Notes: generated by a model from the letters alone, not told the origin. Counted from the stretch's first letter, positions 47,712-58,696 are shown. The stretch is 64,000 nucleotides of DNA from Gigaspora margarita (GCA_009809945.1 WTPW01000656.1:150416-214415); one strand, 5' to 3'. Numbers and translations are program-made.

Positions 47712-48377
47712 GTAAGTTATAATAAAGTTTTTTTTAACAATATTATAATACTATTTGAGAGTAATTGGTGTCACATTTTAGTTGCAAACATAAATAATTG
47801 CAAATGCTACAGGTTAACCAATCAGTTTTCACCAAATATTGAATTGGCAAATCATGAGCCTATATATAAATTTAAAAAAAATTAATACAAGTATATTATT
47901 CAATTTTATTATATGAGCAGCTGATTAAAAAATAGCAAGTAAAAAAAAAACAAAAAATTATCCATATGCAATTTTATTATACTATATCATGCTGGACTAG
48001 CTCTGGTCTATCCTATTCTAAATTCTGGATGTTTTGCTGAATTATGAATAAGCAAAAAGCCAAAGACGTAGTTTGAAAAACAGTTAACCTAGTAATTAAT
48101 CATTACAATTTCATCCAACAATTATTCAGCCTGGGCCAGTATAGAATTTGGTGAAAGGACTAATAAATAAATATAAAATAATTGTAGTCATAGCTATTTG
48201 GAAATAGAATTTATAATAATTTTGATTTAAGTGCAGATTCTTATTATTCAAAGAACAATGAAATTATCATTATATTTTTTCAAATTGTCTAATCTTCTAA
48301 TATAATAACAGATCTTTATCTAATTAAATAAAAAATATAATAATTTATACTATATTACTTGTTTTTTTTACTAATTA
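47712..48377. other. Intergenic, no gene seen
   Basis: AT-rich DNA between the exon remnant and the next miniature element. No continuation of the exon was found. Confidence 0.45.
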
Positions 48378-48638
48378 CCATAGTGCACTGACCAAAATAT
48401 CCCCTTTTTCAATACTCCCATTGCAAAGTACCCCAGTGCAAAACACGAGACCTCTATTAATTAAATATAGATTTTTTAAAATTTTTAGACTGCTCATTGT
48501 AAATACAAAATATGTATATGCTTAAAATTTTTTTCTTGCAATACTGACCTGCTGCTATATAATATACCCAGGTCTTTTGTAAGTTCTTTTTATGGGTAGA
48601 TTGTATTGTACCCAGGTACTTTGGTTAGTGCACTATGG
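48378..48638. mobile_element. TA-flanked miniature element with TACCC words (261 bp)
   Basis: Ends CCATAGTGCACTGACCAAA and the inverse of CCATAGTGCACTAACCAAA, flanked by TA. Interior words AGTACCCCAGTGC, ATACCCAGG and GTACCCAGGTACT echo those of the element at 47275. Confidence 0.83.
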
Positions 48639-48798
48639 TATTTAAATTAAAATTACTTGATTACACAAAATTTTCACTCTAAAAAATGTTCCAGTCTAAA
48701 AATTTATTAGGGCTTTGCTTAAAATTTCTAGAAGTTTGGCTTAAGTTGGTTTTTTTTTAAATTTAAATTTAACTATCAATTCCTGTTATATATTAGAG

Positions 48799-49596
48799 TA
48801 GAGGTCTTAATGGGTCAGGTTGGGTTGGGTTTGGGCCTAACCCAGGTCAGACCACTTGGGTCAAATCTAGAGATTGGAACCATCTAAAATTTTTCTTAAT
48901 TGTTTAATTGTTTAACCATTTAACTGTTTAATTTGGCTGGCATCAAAATAATTCCAGCCCATGACTAACATAATTCTGCCTGGAACTACAGAGCAATTTT
49001 TAAATGGTCAAACAGTTCTAATTCCTAGTCAAATCCTGACCTGGGTCTAAACTGCCTCAAGTTAAAACCAACTTGGGTCTGACCTGCCTTACATCAAACC
49101 CAACCCAGGTCTGACCCAACCCAACCCAACCTGGGTTGAATTTGGGTCGATAATAGTTGCTACATAGTAAAATCTAAATTTTACTATATAAATCGAATAA
49201 TACCTACTTAAGTAAACTTGTTTGGAATATCAAAATGCATATACATTAAAATTTTTATCCAAATCGGAGAAAATTTTATTATTTGACTTTTAATTTTTAC
49301 TTCAATGAAAAAATTAAAATCTTTTTAAAAATTATGTTCAATGGATATAAAAAATAAAAGTCAAATAATAAAAAGTTCTCCAAATTGGATAATAATTGTA
49401 GAGTATATGCATTTTGTTATTTCAAACAAGTTTACTTAAGTAGATTTTATCAATTTATATAGTAAAATTTTGACTTTACTATGTAGCAACTACTTGTGAT
49501 TATTGTATATAATCTGACCCAGGTCTGACCCAACTCACATTTGACTGACCCAACCTGACCCAGGTTGGGTCAGACCTGACCTAGCTAAGGCCACTA
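48799..49596. mobile_element. hAT-like element with GACCCAACC subterminal repeats (798 bp)
   Basis: Starts TAGAGGTCTTAATGGGTCAG and ends in the inverse of TAGTGGCCTTAGCTAGGTCA. Flanks TATTAGAG and TATTAGTG match at 7 of 8. Both ends, and an internal block at 49075-49145, consist of GGGTCAGG / AACCCAACCCAGGTCTGACC words. A TA-flanked fold-back element sits inside. It inserted beside an LRR gene fragment. Confidence 0.82.
49156..49490. mobile_element. TA-flanked fold-back element (335 bp), nested
   Basis: GTTGCTACATAGTAAAATC at the left end is inverted at the right end, with TA on either side. The inner arms carry ACTTAAGTAAACTTGTTT and ATATCAAAATGCATAT and inverses, a theme shared with the palindromic satellites at 36960 and 52386. 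Confidence 0.78.
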
Positions 49597-49604
49597 TATT
49601 AGTG

Positions 49605-49740
49605 CCAAGCTGATTATTTGAAAGCTTCAAATAAACTAAATTGTGTTTGTTTTTAAAAAAAGCATCTACAATTTCTTCTTCTTCAAAAGAACTAAAGTTA
49701 TTTTTAAAAGGCCCAGAGTTTCTACTTTCTTACTTTTGAT
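49605..49740 (-). pseudogene. Fragment of an LRR gene related to the copy at 34041
   Basis: About 135 bases (CAAGCTGATTATTTGAAAGC, CAAATAAACTAAATTGTGTT, GCATCTACAATTTCTTC) match 34690-34830 at roughly four bases in five on the same strand. This corresponds to the N-terminal repeats of the LRR pseudogene. The rest is missing, cut at the hAT-like element on its left. Confidence 0.6.
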
Positions 49741-50031
49741 TTATAATTAATAAATTTCTTATTAAGAATATTTGTAAATATTTTTTTTAAAATTTAAAAT
49801 TATATATAAAATATATATTTTAATAAAATACAAATTATTTATTCCAGATCATTGTTTTGAAAGATGTTGATAAAATACATCTATACCAATTAATTTTAGC
49901 TAGGCACTATTTTAGATAAATCTTCTATAGTCACACATAATTTGGGTCAGAAGTAGGGTATCCATGATTATACAAAAGTATAATTTGCCAAATTTTCGCA
50001 TCAGGCAATTTTTTGAAAATTTTTTTTTATA

Positions 50032-50373
50032 GTATGCCAAGTTACTTTTTATCATAAATCATGTATATTTTAATAAATTTATAAAATCTTAAGGTTTAAC
50101 TATTTTTTAAAAATGTAACTAATAAAAATAATTGTTTTTCATTAGTATTTTCCAAATTATCAGTTAGAATATTTAAATAAGTTTATAAATTAAAATTATA
50201 AGTATTTAAAGCTATTATGCTTTCAAAATTTTGGTGTTTAATATAAAAAAATTTAAATGTTTTTTTATATTTTTTTATCCAATCAGAATTAGTATATAAT
50301 ACATTCTGATTGGCTAAAAAGCATTTATATATACACAAATTTGGCACATTTGATATGAAGTAACTTGGTGCAC
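50032..50373. mobile_element. TA-flanked miniature element (342 bp)
   Basis: Ends GTATGCCAAGTTACTT and the inverse of GTGCACCAAGTTACTT with TA flanks. The interior has CCAATCAGAATTAGTATATA and a related inverse CATTCTGATTGG. Confidence 0.65.
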
Positions 50374-50894
50374 TATATATGAATTTAATTATATAACATA
50401 AAATAATTGGCCTTTGATTGTGCTAATTATATGGTTACAATTTTAAATTTATCAAAAATAGCAGTATATCATCTTTTAATTCCAGTCAGCTCACATGATT
50501 ACAGTAAACTCAATGCTAATTCTGGCCAAAATCAAAATAAATCAAAATTTTTGGCTAAATTGATTGTCATTTTTAGGGAGTTTTTTTGATAAGTTATTAT
50601 ACAAACTTCTGCTATTAAGTAACATAAAAAATAACAAACAAAATTTTCAATTTTATTAGAAAATTTTATATATATTTATTGATCAATATATAACACTTTA
50701 TCATTTTATATTGATTATAAAATATCATTATATATTGATTAATTGGATAAAAATTGATATATATCTAAATTGATATATATTATTTTCTATATTAAATCAT
50801 TATATATCTATAAATTTTATTATAATCAGAATTATTTAAAATAATATATAATGTTAACAGATCTTTAACAATTAGCAGATAAAAAAAAAAAAAG
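50374..50894. other. AT-rich stretch, no gene
   Basis: Runs of ATATATTGAT/ATCAATATA words at 50680-50830 form imperfect local inversions. Nothing coding was recognised. Confidence 0.45.
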
Positions 50895-51010
50895 CATTTT
50901 TACTCCTCTTTTCCTTTTTTTCTCCTCTACCATTTTTTTCTCTTCTTTTCTTCTCTCTTCCTTTCTTTCTCTTCTTTTCTTTTTCTCTTTTTTTTTCTTT
51001 TTTTTTTAAT
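50895..51010. repeat. Polypyrimidine tract, about 115 bp
   Basis: Almost uninterrupted C/T (TCCTCTTTTCC, TTCTCTCTTCCTTTCTTTCT) with only a single A-containing break near 50930. Such tracts can form triplex (H-)DNA. Confidence 0.9.
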
Positions 51011-51319
51011 ATTTCGAATATATTCAAAATATTTTAGGACTGGGAAATCAAGCTAGATCAGTAGATCTGTACTCTGGATTATACCAAGAGCGCATTTGAC
51101 TAAAATTTTCAAAATATTTCGAAATGTTTCAATGATCATAGTACAAGATCAGATTAGATCTTTGTTTATTTTTTTGTTTATAATTTAGATCTTATATCAC
51201 TTTTACATTTTTTTCATTTTTATTTTGTTTTTTTTTGGTTTTGCTTCATTTTTTTTAGTTTCATTTTGTTTTTTTGTTTTTTTGTTTTATTTATTATTTT
51301 TTAATTTGTTTTATACAAA

Positions 51320-52070
51320 AAAACATCAACCCTAACTTTTGTCACTTTGCAAAAAATCCAACAACTTTTCAAAACTTTGTGCAAGCCAACTTAGCCTTCC
51401 AAAACTTGGCAAGAACACACAACTGATTTCACCAAGCAATTTCAAATTTCAAAGAACACTTTTTTGAAGAAATAAAGATTTAGGTACTTTATTTTTTTTT
51501 GTTTGATGTTTTTTGTTCTTTTTGTTTGTGTTTTTTAATTTTTTTTTAATTTTTTTTATTAATTTATTTTATTCTGCCACTTTGTAGAAAAATAACCAAG
51601 GGTTTGTTGATACTTTGCAAGTAAACCCAGACTTTTCTAGCACTTTGCAAGAATATATATAACTTGATTTTGGCAATTTCTATCACAAACTCTACTTCAG
51701 AGAAATAGAAATTTGGGGTTTGTTTTTTTTTATTCAGTTTGCTTACATTCCATTTTTTTTGTTTGTTTTTTTTTACTTATTTCTTTAATTTTTATTTTTT
51801 TATTTATTCTGGCACATTGCAAAAATCTTTGATGAATTCTAAATTGCAAAAAATGAACTCTTACTTTAGGAAAATAGAAATTTGGGGCTTTATTTATTTT
51901 TTTATTTAGTTTGCTTATATTTTTATTTTTTGTTTGTTTTTTTTTTTTTTTACTTATTTTTTTAATTTTATTTTATATATTTCTGACTTTCTTTGGAACT
52001 TTGCAAGAAAACGACCTGACTTTTCAAGCACTTTACAAGAACACCAACTCTAACTTTTCAAGAAGTAGCA
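51320..52070. repeat. Degenerate tandem repeat of about 200 bp with CTTTGCAAG words
   Basis: Units share CACTTTGCAAGAA, AACTCTAACTTTTC, GAAATAGAAATTTGGGG and a long T-rich block (TTTATTTTTTTATTTAGTTT, GCTTATATTTTT). About 3.5 copies are visible; the last is cut by the element at 52078. The short frames in it look like by-products of the repeat. Confidence 0.65.
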
Positions 52071-52077
52071 AATATGA

Positions 52078-53423
52078 AGGACCCTGGACAACTCTCATAG
52101 AGGTCATAACTGATCTGCATGAATTTAGGCGTTTTTGCTACCCCTAAAAGTTAGATTATTACATATAAATTTTATAGTAATTTGCTAAAAACTAAATTAT
52201 CACATATATTTTTATAAATCAAAATAATATATGTATTTTTGATTGCTGAACAAATTTCTTAGAGCACTTTGTTAGAATCAATTAGTAAAATTTTGAGAAT
52301 AATAGAATTCTTTGTATTTTTATTAATAAAATTATATAAAATATTATAATTCACAATATTTTACTAATTGATTCTAACATTGTGCTCTAAGAAACTTGTT
52401 CAGCACATAAAAATACATTATACTGGCATATTTACTTTTATATTTCTTGAAAATTTAAGAAAAGATGCTTAATTTTGGATTTTTTGATCAAAAAATCCAA
52501 AATTAAGCATATTCTCTTAAATTTTCAAGAAATACAAAATTAAATATGCCAGAATCATGTATTTTTATGTGCTGAACAAGTTTTCTTAGAGCACAATGTT
52601 AGAATCAATTAGTAAAATTTTGTGAATTGTAATATTTTAGATAATTTTATTAATAAAAATACAAAGAATTCTATGATTCACAAAATTTTACTAACTGATT
52701 CTAACAAAGTGCTCTAAGAAAACTTGTTCAGCACATAAAAATACATGATACTGGCATATTTACTTTTATATTTCTTGAAAATTTAAGAAAAGATACTTAA
52801 TTTTGGATTTTTAGATCAAAAAATCCAAAATTAAGCATATTCTCTTAAATTTTCAAGAAATACAAAATTAAATATGCCAGAATCATGTATTTTTATGTGC
52901 TGAACAAGTTTTCTTAGAGCACAATGTTAGAATCAATTAGTAAAATTTTGTGAATTGTAATATTTTAGATAATTTTATTAATAAAAATACAAAGAATTCT
53001 ATGATTCACAAAATTTTACTAACTGATTCTAACAAAGTGCTCTAAGAAAACTTGTTCAGCACATAAAAATACATGATTCTGGCATATTTAATTTTATATT
53101 TCTTGAAAATTTAAGAGAAGATGCTTAATTTTGGATTTTTTGATCAAAAAAATTCAAAATTAAGCATCTTAAATTTTTAAAAATTATAGTAGTACAAAAA
53201 AATGAGATAGCTTATTTTTGGGTATGATTCTTGCAAAATGTAGGTAATTTGCTAAAAATAAAATATAACATGCATAAAATTGCTGTAATTTGCCAAAATG
53301 CTTTATATAACCTTTTTTAAAATTAACTTCAATTTGCTAAAACTTAAATTTGGACCTCAGACCAAATTTTCTGCAATTTGCTAAAAAAAAAATATGACAT
53401 ATATCAGAGATGTCCAGGGTCCT
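52078..53423. mobile_element. Element with AGGACCCTGGACA ends and 8-bp target duplication
   Basis: Ends AGGACCCTGGACAACTCTCA and the inverse of AGGACCCTGGACATCTCTGA; AAATATGA stands on both sides (52070-52077 and 53424-53431). The 8-bp duplication is hAT-like, but the termini lack the TAG start of the other hAT-like elements here, so the superfamily is open. Most of its length is the 326-bp palindromic satellite. Non-coding. Confidence 0.8.
52255..53175. repeat. 326-bp tandem satellite built from two palindromes
   Basis: The word GCTCTAAGAAAACTTGTTCA recurs with little change near 52386, 52712 and 53040, giving a 326-328 bp period, two full units and part of a third. Each unit has two palindromes: TTAGTAAAATTTTGTGAAT with its inverse, and AAGATGCTTAATTTTGGATT with its inverse. 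Units 1 and 2 are nearly identical, so amplification was recent. The same unit, more diverged, surrounds the assembly gap at 37232. Confidence 0.88.
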
Positions 53424-53431
53424 AAATATGA

Positions 53432-53888
53432 GTGAATAAAATAGTCGATATGATGAAGTGCATAAGTAGTTAAAAATATTACTATGTTTCATTTTCATTT
53501 TTTGGGGGTTTTTTTTTGGTTTTTTGGGGGTTTTTTTATAATAATATATAATACTGTAATAAAAATATGTAATATAATATAATATGTAATAATAATAAAT
53601 AAATAAATAATTTTATATTAAATTGTGAATATAGATTAAAAATGTATATTTAATTTAAAATATATAAGGAGTAAAAATATTTGTTTCTGCTAATATAGAC
53701 AAAACTAAAATAATATATAATTATAATAAATAAAAAAAAATAAAATTTTATAATAAATTGTGAAATCTTGCAAATACCTGTAAAATGTTTAAAAATTTGC
53801 AAAAGTATAATTATATGAATATAATATTATTAATTGATATCATATCAGATATATATCAATTGACCAGATATATATTGATTACTATTAT
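53432..53888. other. Low-complexity AT stretch with G runs
   Basis: TTTTTGGGGG occurs twice within 53500-53535, followed by TAATAATAAATAAA-type DNA. No gene. Confidence 0.5.
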
Positions 53889-54168
53889 TAGTGTTGTCAC
53901 GGGACAGCTTTGGACAATGATTTGGACAATTTTGGATAATTTTGGACAATTAAATAAAATAAAATTACTTAAAATTTTATTAAGATAACCTATTTTAATT
54001 TTAACTGGAATGTGTTTAGCACCTAAAAAAATATATAGTTATATATTTTTTAGATAGATTTATTAATTATTAAAGCCTGGACAAGCTTTGGACAATCTTG
54101 GACGTTTGGACAATTTTGGATGTGAACAAGCCAAAAAAGGCTGTGGACAGCCAAAACGTACAACACTG
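53889..54168. mobile_element. hAT-like element with TTGGACAAT subterminal repeats (280 bp)
   Basis: Starts TAGTGTTGTCACGGGACAG and ends in the inverse of CAGTGTTGTACGTTTTGGC. GGACAATTTTGGA words fill both ends. The flanks CTATTAT(T) and CTATTACT are close but the register is uncertain, so the target duplication is only probable. Confidence 0.65.
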
Positions 54169-54229
54169 CTATTACTATCGATAATAATTGGCAGGGGTAT
54201 TGGGTTTTAATATATATCTTATCGGTTAG

Positions 54230-54661
54230 TAGCATTCCTCAAATTCAAATCAAATCAAATATTGGGTTAATTTGAATTTGATCAAATCAAATTGACCCTA
54301 ATTTGAATTTGATTTGATTCAAATATTTGGATTTGAATTTGATTTGAATTTGAATTTTTAATAGTAATTTTCAAATAAAATCAAATATTTGTCAAATCAA
54401 ATCAAATTTGGCCAGATTTGAATTTGATCAAATCAAATTGACCCTAATTTGAATTTGATTTGATTCAAATATTTGGATTTGAATTTGATTTGAATTTGAA
54501 TTTTTAATAGTAATTTTCAAATAAAATCAAATATTTGTCAAATCAAATCAAATTTGGCCAGATTTGAATTTGATCAAATCAAATATAGTCAAATTTGAAT
54601 TTGAATTTGATCAAATATTTGATTCAAATATTTGAAGATCAAATCAAATTGTGGAACCCTA
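54230..54661. mobile_element. hAT-like element with CAAATTTGA subterminal repeats, copy B
   Basis: Starts TAGCATTCCTCAAATTC and ends in the inverse of TAGGGTTCCACAATTTG. Flanks TCGGTTAG and TCAGTTAG match at 7 of 8. It is 164 bp longer than copy A (31598) because an internal block (about 54267-54415) is tandemly duplicated. Confidence 0.82.
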
Positions 54662-54669
54662 TCAGTTAG

Positions 54670-55367
54670 TAATCAATATATATCTATATATAAAATTTGC
54701 CAATATTAAGCAATAATATTCAAAGAACAGCTATGCCAAGCTGTAAAAGGAAGCACTATCACTAGTTGATGCATTGTTCTGGTATTTCAAGTAGTAAAAG
54801 ATCAGTTTGTCATTTGAATGATCAGTTGTATAATAGATAAGAGTAAATTCAAAAGCAATTTTCAAAAAAACCACCTTTTTAACTTACTTTCAGCTAATAA
54901 TTAAATGTTATATTAAAATATTCTATACACTTAATTAAAGACTAAAAGTAAATTTAAAAACTGTTGTTGTAAAAACTCATTTTGTAATAAATTTTAATAG
55001 CAAATTATTTTTGATCATAATTGGCTAATTTTTGTAATTGTGATTTATATGTATAACAAGATTATGGCAGACTCAAAATTTTTGCTAAATCAATAAAATT
55101 TGTTATCATCCTTTATGCAATAAAATAGAAATGCATTATGTATTTATGTGTATATTTAAAAGTCTTTATGAAAAACAATTGGTTAAGCATTCAACTTCAA
55201 ATTTGTAAAAATACATAAGATTATGACCCAAATAAATCATAAAAAAAATTAAAACCAAATATTTAAAATTATTTGCAATAGAAACTTTTATTTATATAAA
55301 ATGTGAACAATTGTTTTACAAAAGTAAAAACACTAAAATGTATACAACAATTGATGCTTTCAAATTA
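54670..55367. other. Intergenic, no gene seen
   Basis: No exon or element end was recognised between the hAT-like element and the coiled-coil pseudogene. Confidence 0.45.
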
Positions 55368-56230
55368 CTACTCTAATTCATCATCCAAGTTAATTATCTA
55401 AGAATGAGAAATAATATTTTGAAAAGAGCTGCTTGAGTGAAGTAAAGATTCTAATCTTTCATTCTCTTGTTTAAATTTTTGAGTTGATGTCTAATATGAT
55501 CTTTAAAAATAAATTGCACTATTATTTGTTTATCTATAAAATTTTTTATCTCTTATGTTCTGTTTTTAGAAAATCAGAATATGATATTGCATTTTTTTTG
55601 CAGTTGTTAAATTAATAACATTCTTTGCTATTTATTCAAGTCACTTTGTAATTCTTTAATCTATAAATGACATAAAATTAAGAATATATAATTGCTTTTT
55701 TCAAATAAATTTACATATTATCTTAATCTTTTCCTTTAATCTAATATTTTCTTCTATAATTATATCATAAAGATCTTTATAATATTCAGTACTATCTTTT
55801 GACAATGATGTAATCTTATTTTCAAAAGAATAATTTTTTGTTCTTTTTTATCATTATCTAATTGTATAGCTTCATAATTCTTTTCCAACTTGGCTAACTT
55901 GTTTTCTAGATTAGAGATTTCATGTTTGTTTACAAGGATATCTCTTTTAAGTTGCTTATTTTCTATTTCTAATCTAATAACAAAAAAATTAAATAACAAA
56001 CAAATTAAATCAAAATTGAAATTTAAATATTAGGGGAGTAAATGATTTTTTAGAGAGGGGGAAAGGGGTAAAAATATTGAAATTATATATAGAAACCTGA
56101 CAAATCTATATTAAGAAGGGGGAGGAGAATAGACCTCTGATAAAAAATAATCAGGTGATTAATAACACAGCCCTTACCTTTTTACTTTTTCTTCATATTT
56201 TGCTTTTTTATTATTAAATCTTTGTTTTAA
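55368..56230 (-). pseudogene. Coiled-coil protein of unknown function, probably broken
   Basis: Minus strand. An exon ending NNKKAKYEEKVKR has a GTAAGG donor (exon end 56178); the intron 55974-56177 joins in phase to RLEIENKQLKRDILVNKHEI, SNLENKLAKLEKNYEAIQLD. After a one-base shift in an A/T run near 55820 it continues ENKITSLSKDSTEYYKDLYD and IIIEENIRLKEKIKIICKF. A last block FKQENERLESLLHSSSSFQN, IISHS and, after one stop, NLDDELE ends at 55368. The heptad spacing of Leu/Ile is clear through about 90 residues. The shift could be a homopolymer error rather than true decay; an intron before the last block is possible. Confidence 0.6.
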
Positions 56231-56534
56231 ATTTCCTTTTCCAAAACTTTAATTGATTAATTTATTATTAAAAATAGTCTAATCATTTTGCAGAAGTAGT
56301 TTTCTTCACCACTTAATGAATATGATTTATTGTTTATATTCATTGATCCAATAATTCTTGCACATTCTATTATTTCTATTTTTATTTCTTATAAAAGTAA
56401 ATATTACAGAGTTATGGTGGCCTTTTTAGTTTTTGTAGGGTATTCTGGAGTTTCTTTTATTTGAAAGGCTTTTTTTTAAAAAAAAACCACTCAGATTTTA
56501 TTCAATTTATAATTATTTTAAGAGCTATGTAATT

Positions 56535-56843
56535 TAGCGCATATGCACTGTAGTGCATCCACGTGATCGGCCAATCAAATTGTAAGATCAGGTGTAACGC
56601 GAAATCGAAAAAAATAGTGATGTTTTAAAAAATCGCTTGTAGCTCATAATTTTGCTTATGAAACCTCTCTTCGCGTTCTAACAAAAAAAATTCCTAACCA
56701 AATTTTGGGTTAGGATCTTTTGATAAGGCCCTACCCAAACCCTAACTTGACCCTGACCCTAACCCTAAACTAACAAGCTTTTATTTATTGTTTTGATTTT
56801 ACATTACACCTGATCTATGAGGTGTGTTACAACGCACCTGCTC
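56535..56843. mobile_element. Telomere-tract miniature element, copy 4
   Basis: Opposite orientation to copy 3: GGCCAATCAAATTGTAAGAT and CAGGTGTAACGCGAAATC at the left, TTTTACATTACACCTGATC at the right, and CCCTAACTTGACCCTGACCC plus TAACCCTAAAC inside. The outer GCGCATATGCACTG-like ends parallel those of copy 3. Confidence 0.78.
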
Positions 56844-56908
56844 AAAATAATATATTTCTTATTTTAAATACTTTTATCATAGTGATTTAAATAATAATAT
56901 AAATAATT

Positions 56909-57136
56909 TTATTTAATTGTAATATTCCACTTAATATCAGGACAAGCTCCTTCATCATAAGCAATTATTCTGCCACTGGTCAAGAATCTGATTACTCTAC
57001 TTGAGCTCATTTGAACTTTAAACAATAAAGTCCAAAGTGAATATCTGAAATTTAAAAAAAATATATAAAAAAATAGTAACTTCCCTCTAATAATATAAAG
57101 CTTCTTGACAACAGAATTTATTTTATCTGAAAACAA
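56909..57136 (-). CDS. Short unassigned frame, possible exon
   Basis: The 75-codon frame has a hydrophobic middle (KLLFFYIFFLNFRYSLWTLL) and ends VIRFLTSGRIIAYDEGACPD. Its C-terminal half is less AT-determined than random frames here, which is the only reason to list it. No family recognised, and no splice partners identified. Confidence 0.2.
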   Translation of the reverse strand: MFSDKINSVVKKLYIIRGKLLFFYIFFLNFRYSLWTLLFKVQMSSSRVIRFLTSGRIIAYDEGACPDIKWNITIK

Positions 57137-58125
57137 ATTTTAAAGAATATTATTTTTATAACATCTTTAAAATTTAAATTGAATAAGATAAACCGGTATA
57201 GACTTGAACTTGGCAATATACTGTATTATAAATTAGGGAGCTAATATTTATTATATAATATTTTAGGGAGTGGGTTGGTCCTGTATCATAACAATATCTT
57301 ATATTATACAAAGATATATAGTAAATTATAAATTGGGCAATTATATTGGATCTTATGTGAGGGAAAGTGGTAGCCACTGGTAGCCCTTATAGTAAATGGA
57401 TATTATATAATAAATGTTAGCACCCTTAATTGTATATATCTAAAAAACAAGTTTAAAAATATAAAAAATTTACATTATATACAATAAATATGTACACTAT
57501 AATAGTTTACTACCAAACATATAAATATTTTAGTTTACTATATGCATGAATAGAATAATAACTAGAAATCTGATAAATATTATATATGCTATTAATATAA
57601 TACTGTATATATATAATTTGCTGACTTGCCATCTTATTTACAATTTTAAACCAAATTTGGTTTTATATAAGTAATATAAATTGGTACAAAAAAGTGTGAC
57701 ATTTGAATATTATATATTTGACCTAAAGCTTGTCAGTAGAAAAGAGATATATTCTATATATTAAATGACCCAAATTATGTACAGAATATGTTGTGTTATA
57801 AAACTAAAATATATAAAAAAATTATACAATATTTTATTTTTTATTTTTTATATTTTAAATTTACATTACAATTTATAATAATATTCTTTAATCTGTACAT
57901 ATGCATATATAAATTTTTTTATATCAATATCACGTATAGTAACAAAATAATTTAAATGCTTAGTATATATTATGAAAGGCCAATCTAGTAATTTCCAAGA
58001 ATTAAAATTATTATATATACATGTCATATCAATTTTTGCATTAGTTTTATACATTAAAATTTTGATAAAGTTGATTTTTTGTTATATTATAGCCAAAAGA
58101 CAAAAAAAAACAAGCATGCATTGTA
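57137..58125. other. AT-rich intergenic stretch
   Basis: Many TATA-rich words; GGTAGCCACTGGTAGCCC at 57368 is a local 11-bp direct repeat. No gene seen. Confidence 0.45.
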
Positions 58126-58586
58126 CAGTACCAGACAGTGAAAACTATTTATTTTTTCAGTATTGTTTAAAGTCTAATAACTTCACAACAAGTAATTATT
58201 TTAAAAATCCCTCTTACAAATTTTTTATTTGTAATCTAAACTACAAATCTGTAAGACAAATTTTTGATATCTTGCTTTTTAAAGAAGTTATAAGGGTTTT
58301 AATGTTCAGCAACTTTATAGTAAAGTAGAAATTTGGCGCAGGACGATCGACCAATCAGATTACTGCTTAATCAGTGCTTGCGATTTGATTGGTTAATATT
58401 TATTATTAAAAATTACTAAATACAGTATAAAATCCAAAATTTGGTGCTTATTATATAAAATATCATTTATAAATTTTTAACCAATCATAATTTTGCTGCA
58501 CAAAAATTAGCCAATTAGAATCGTTATAAAATTCTTAAGTATAGTGCCTTTAAAAAAAAATGGATGGTTTTTGCTGTTCGGTACTG
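58126..58586. mobile_element. TA-flanked element of the CAGTACNGGACAG family, copy B (461 bp)
   Basis: Left end CAGTACCAGACAGTGAAAAC and the inverse of CAGTACCGAACAGCAAAAAC at the right, then ATTTATTTTTTCA against its relative. TA on both sides. The interior contains ACCAATCAGAT and a nearby inverse GATTTGATTGGT. Same family as 46140-46834. Confidence 0.85.
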
Positions 58587-58696
58587 TACTAATATCAAAA
58601 TTACCTATTTTTAATAATGCATGATAAGGCAAATTTAAATAATTTGTTTTGTATTTATGAAATATTACAAATGAAGATAACAGTATTTACTTTAGA

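Noticed and set aside
51911..52147. Hydrophobic plus-strand frame of 78 codons
   Set aside because: Its Phe-rich first half is the T-rich part of a tandem repeat and its end runs into a transposon terminus.
53785..54235. Overlapping short frames on both strands
   Set aside because: Explained by the TTGGACAAT-repeat element, whose low-complexity ends give chance frames.
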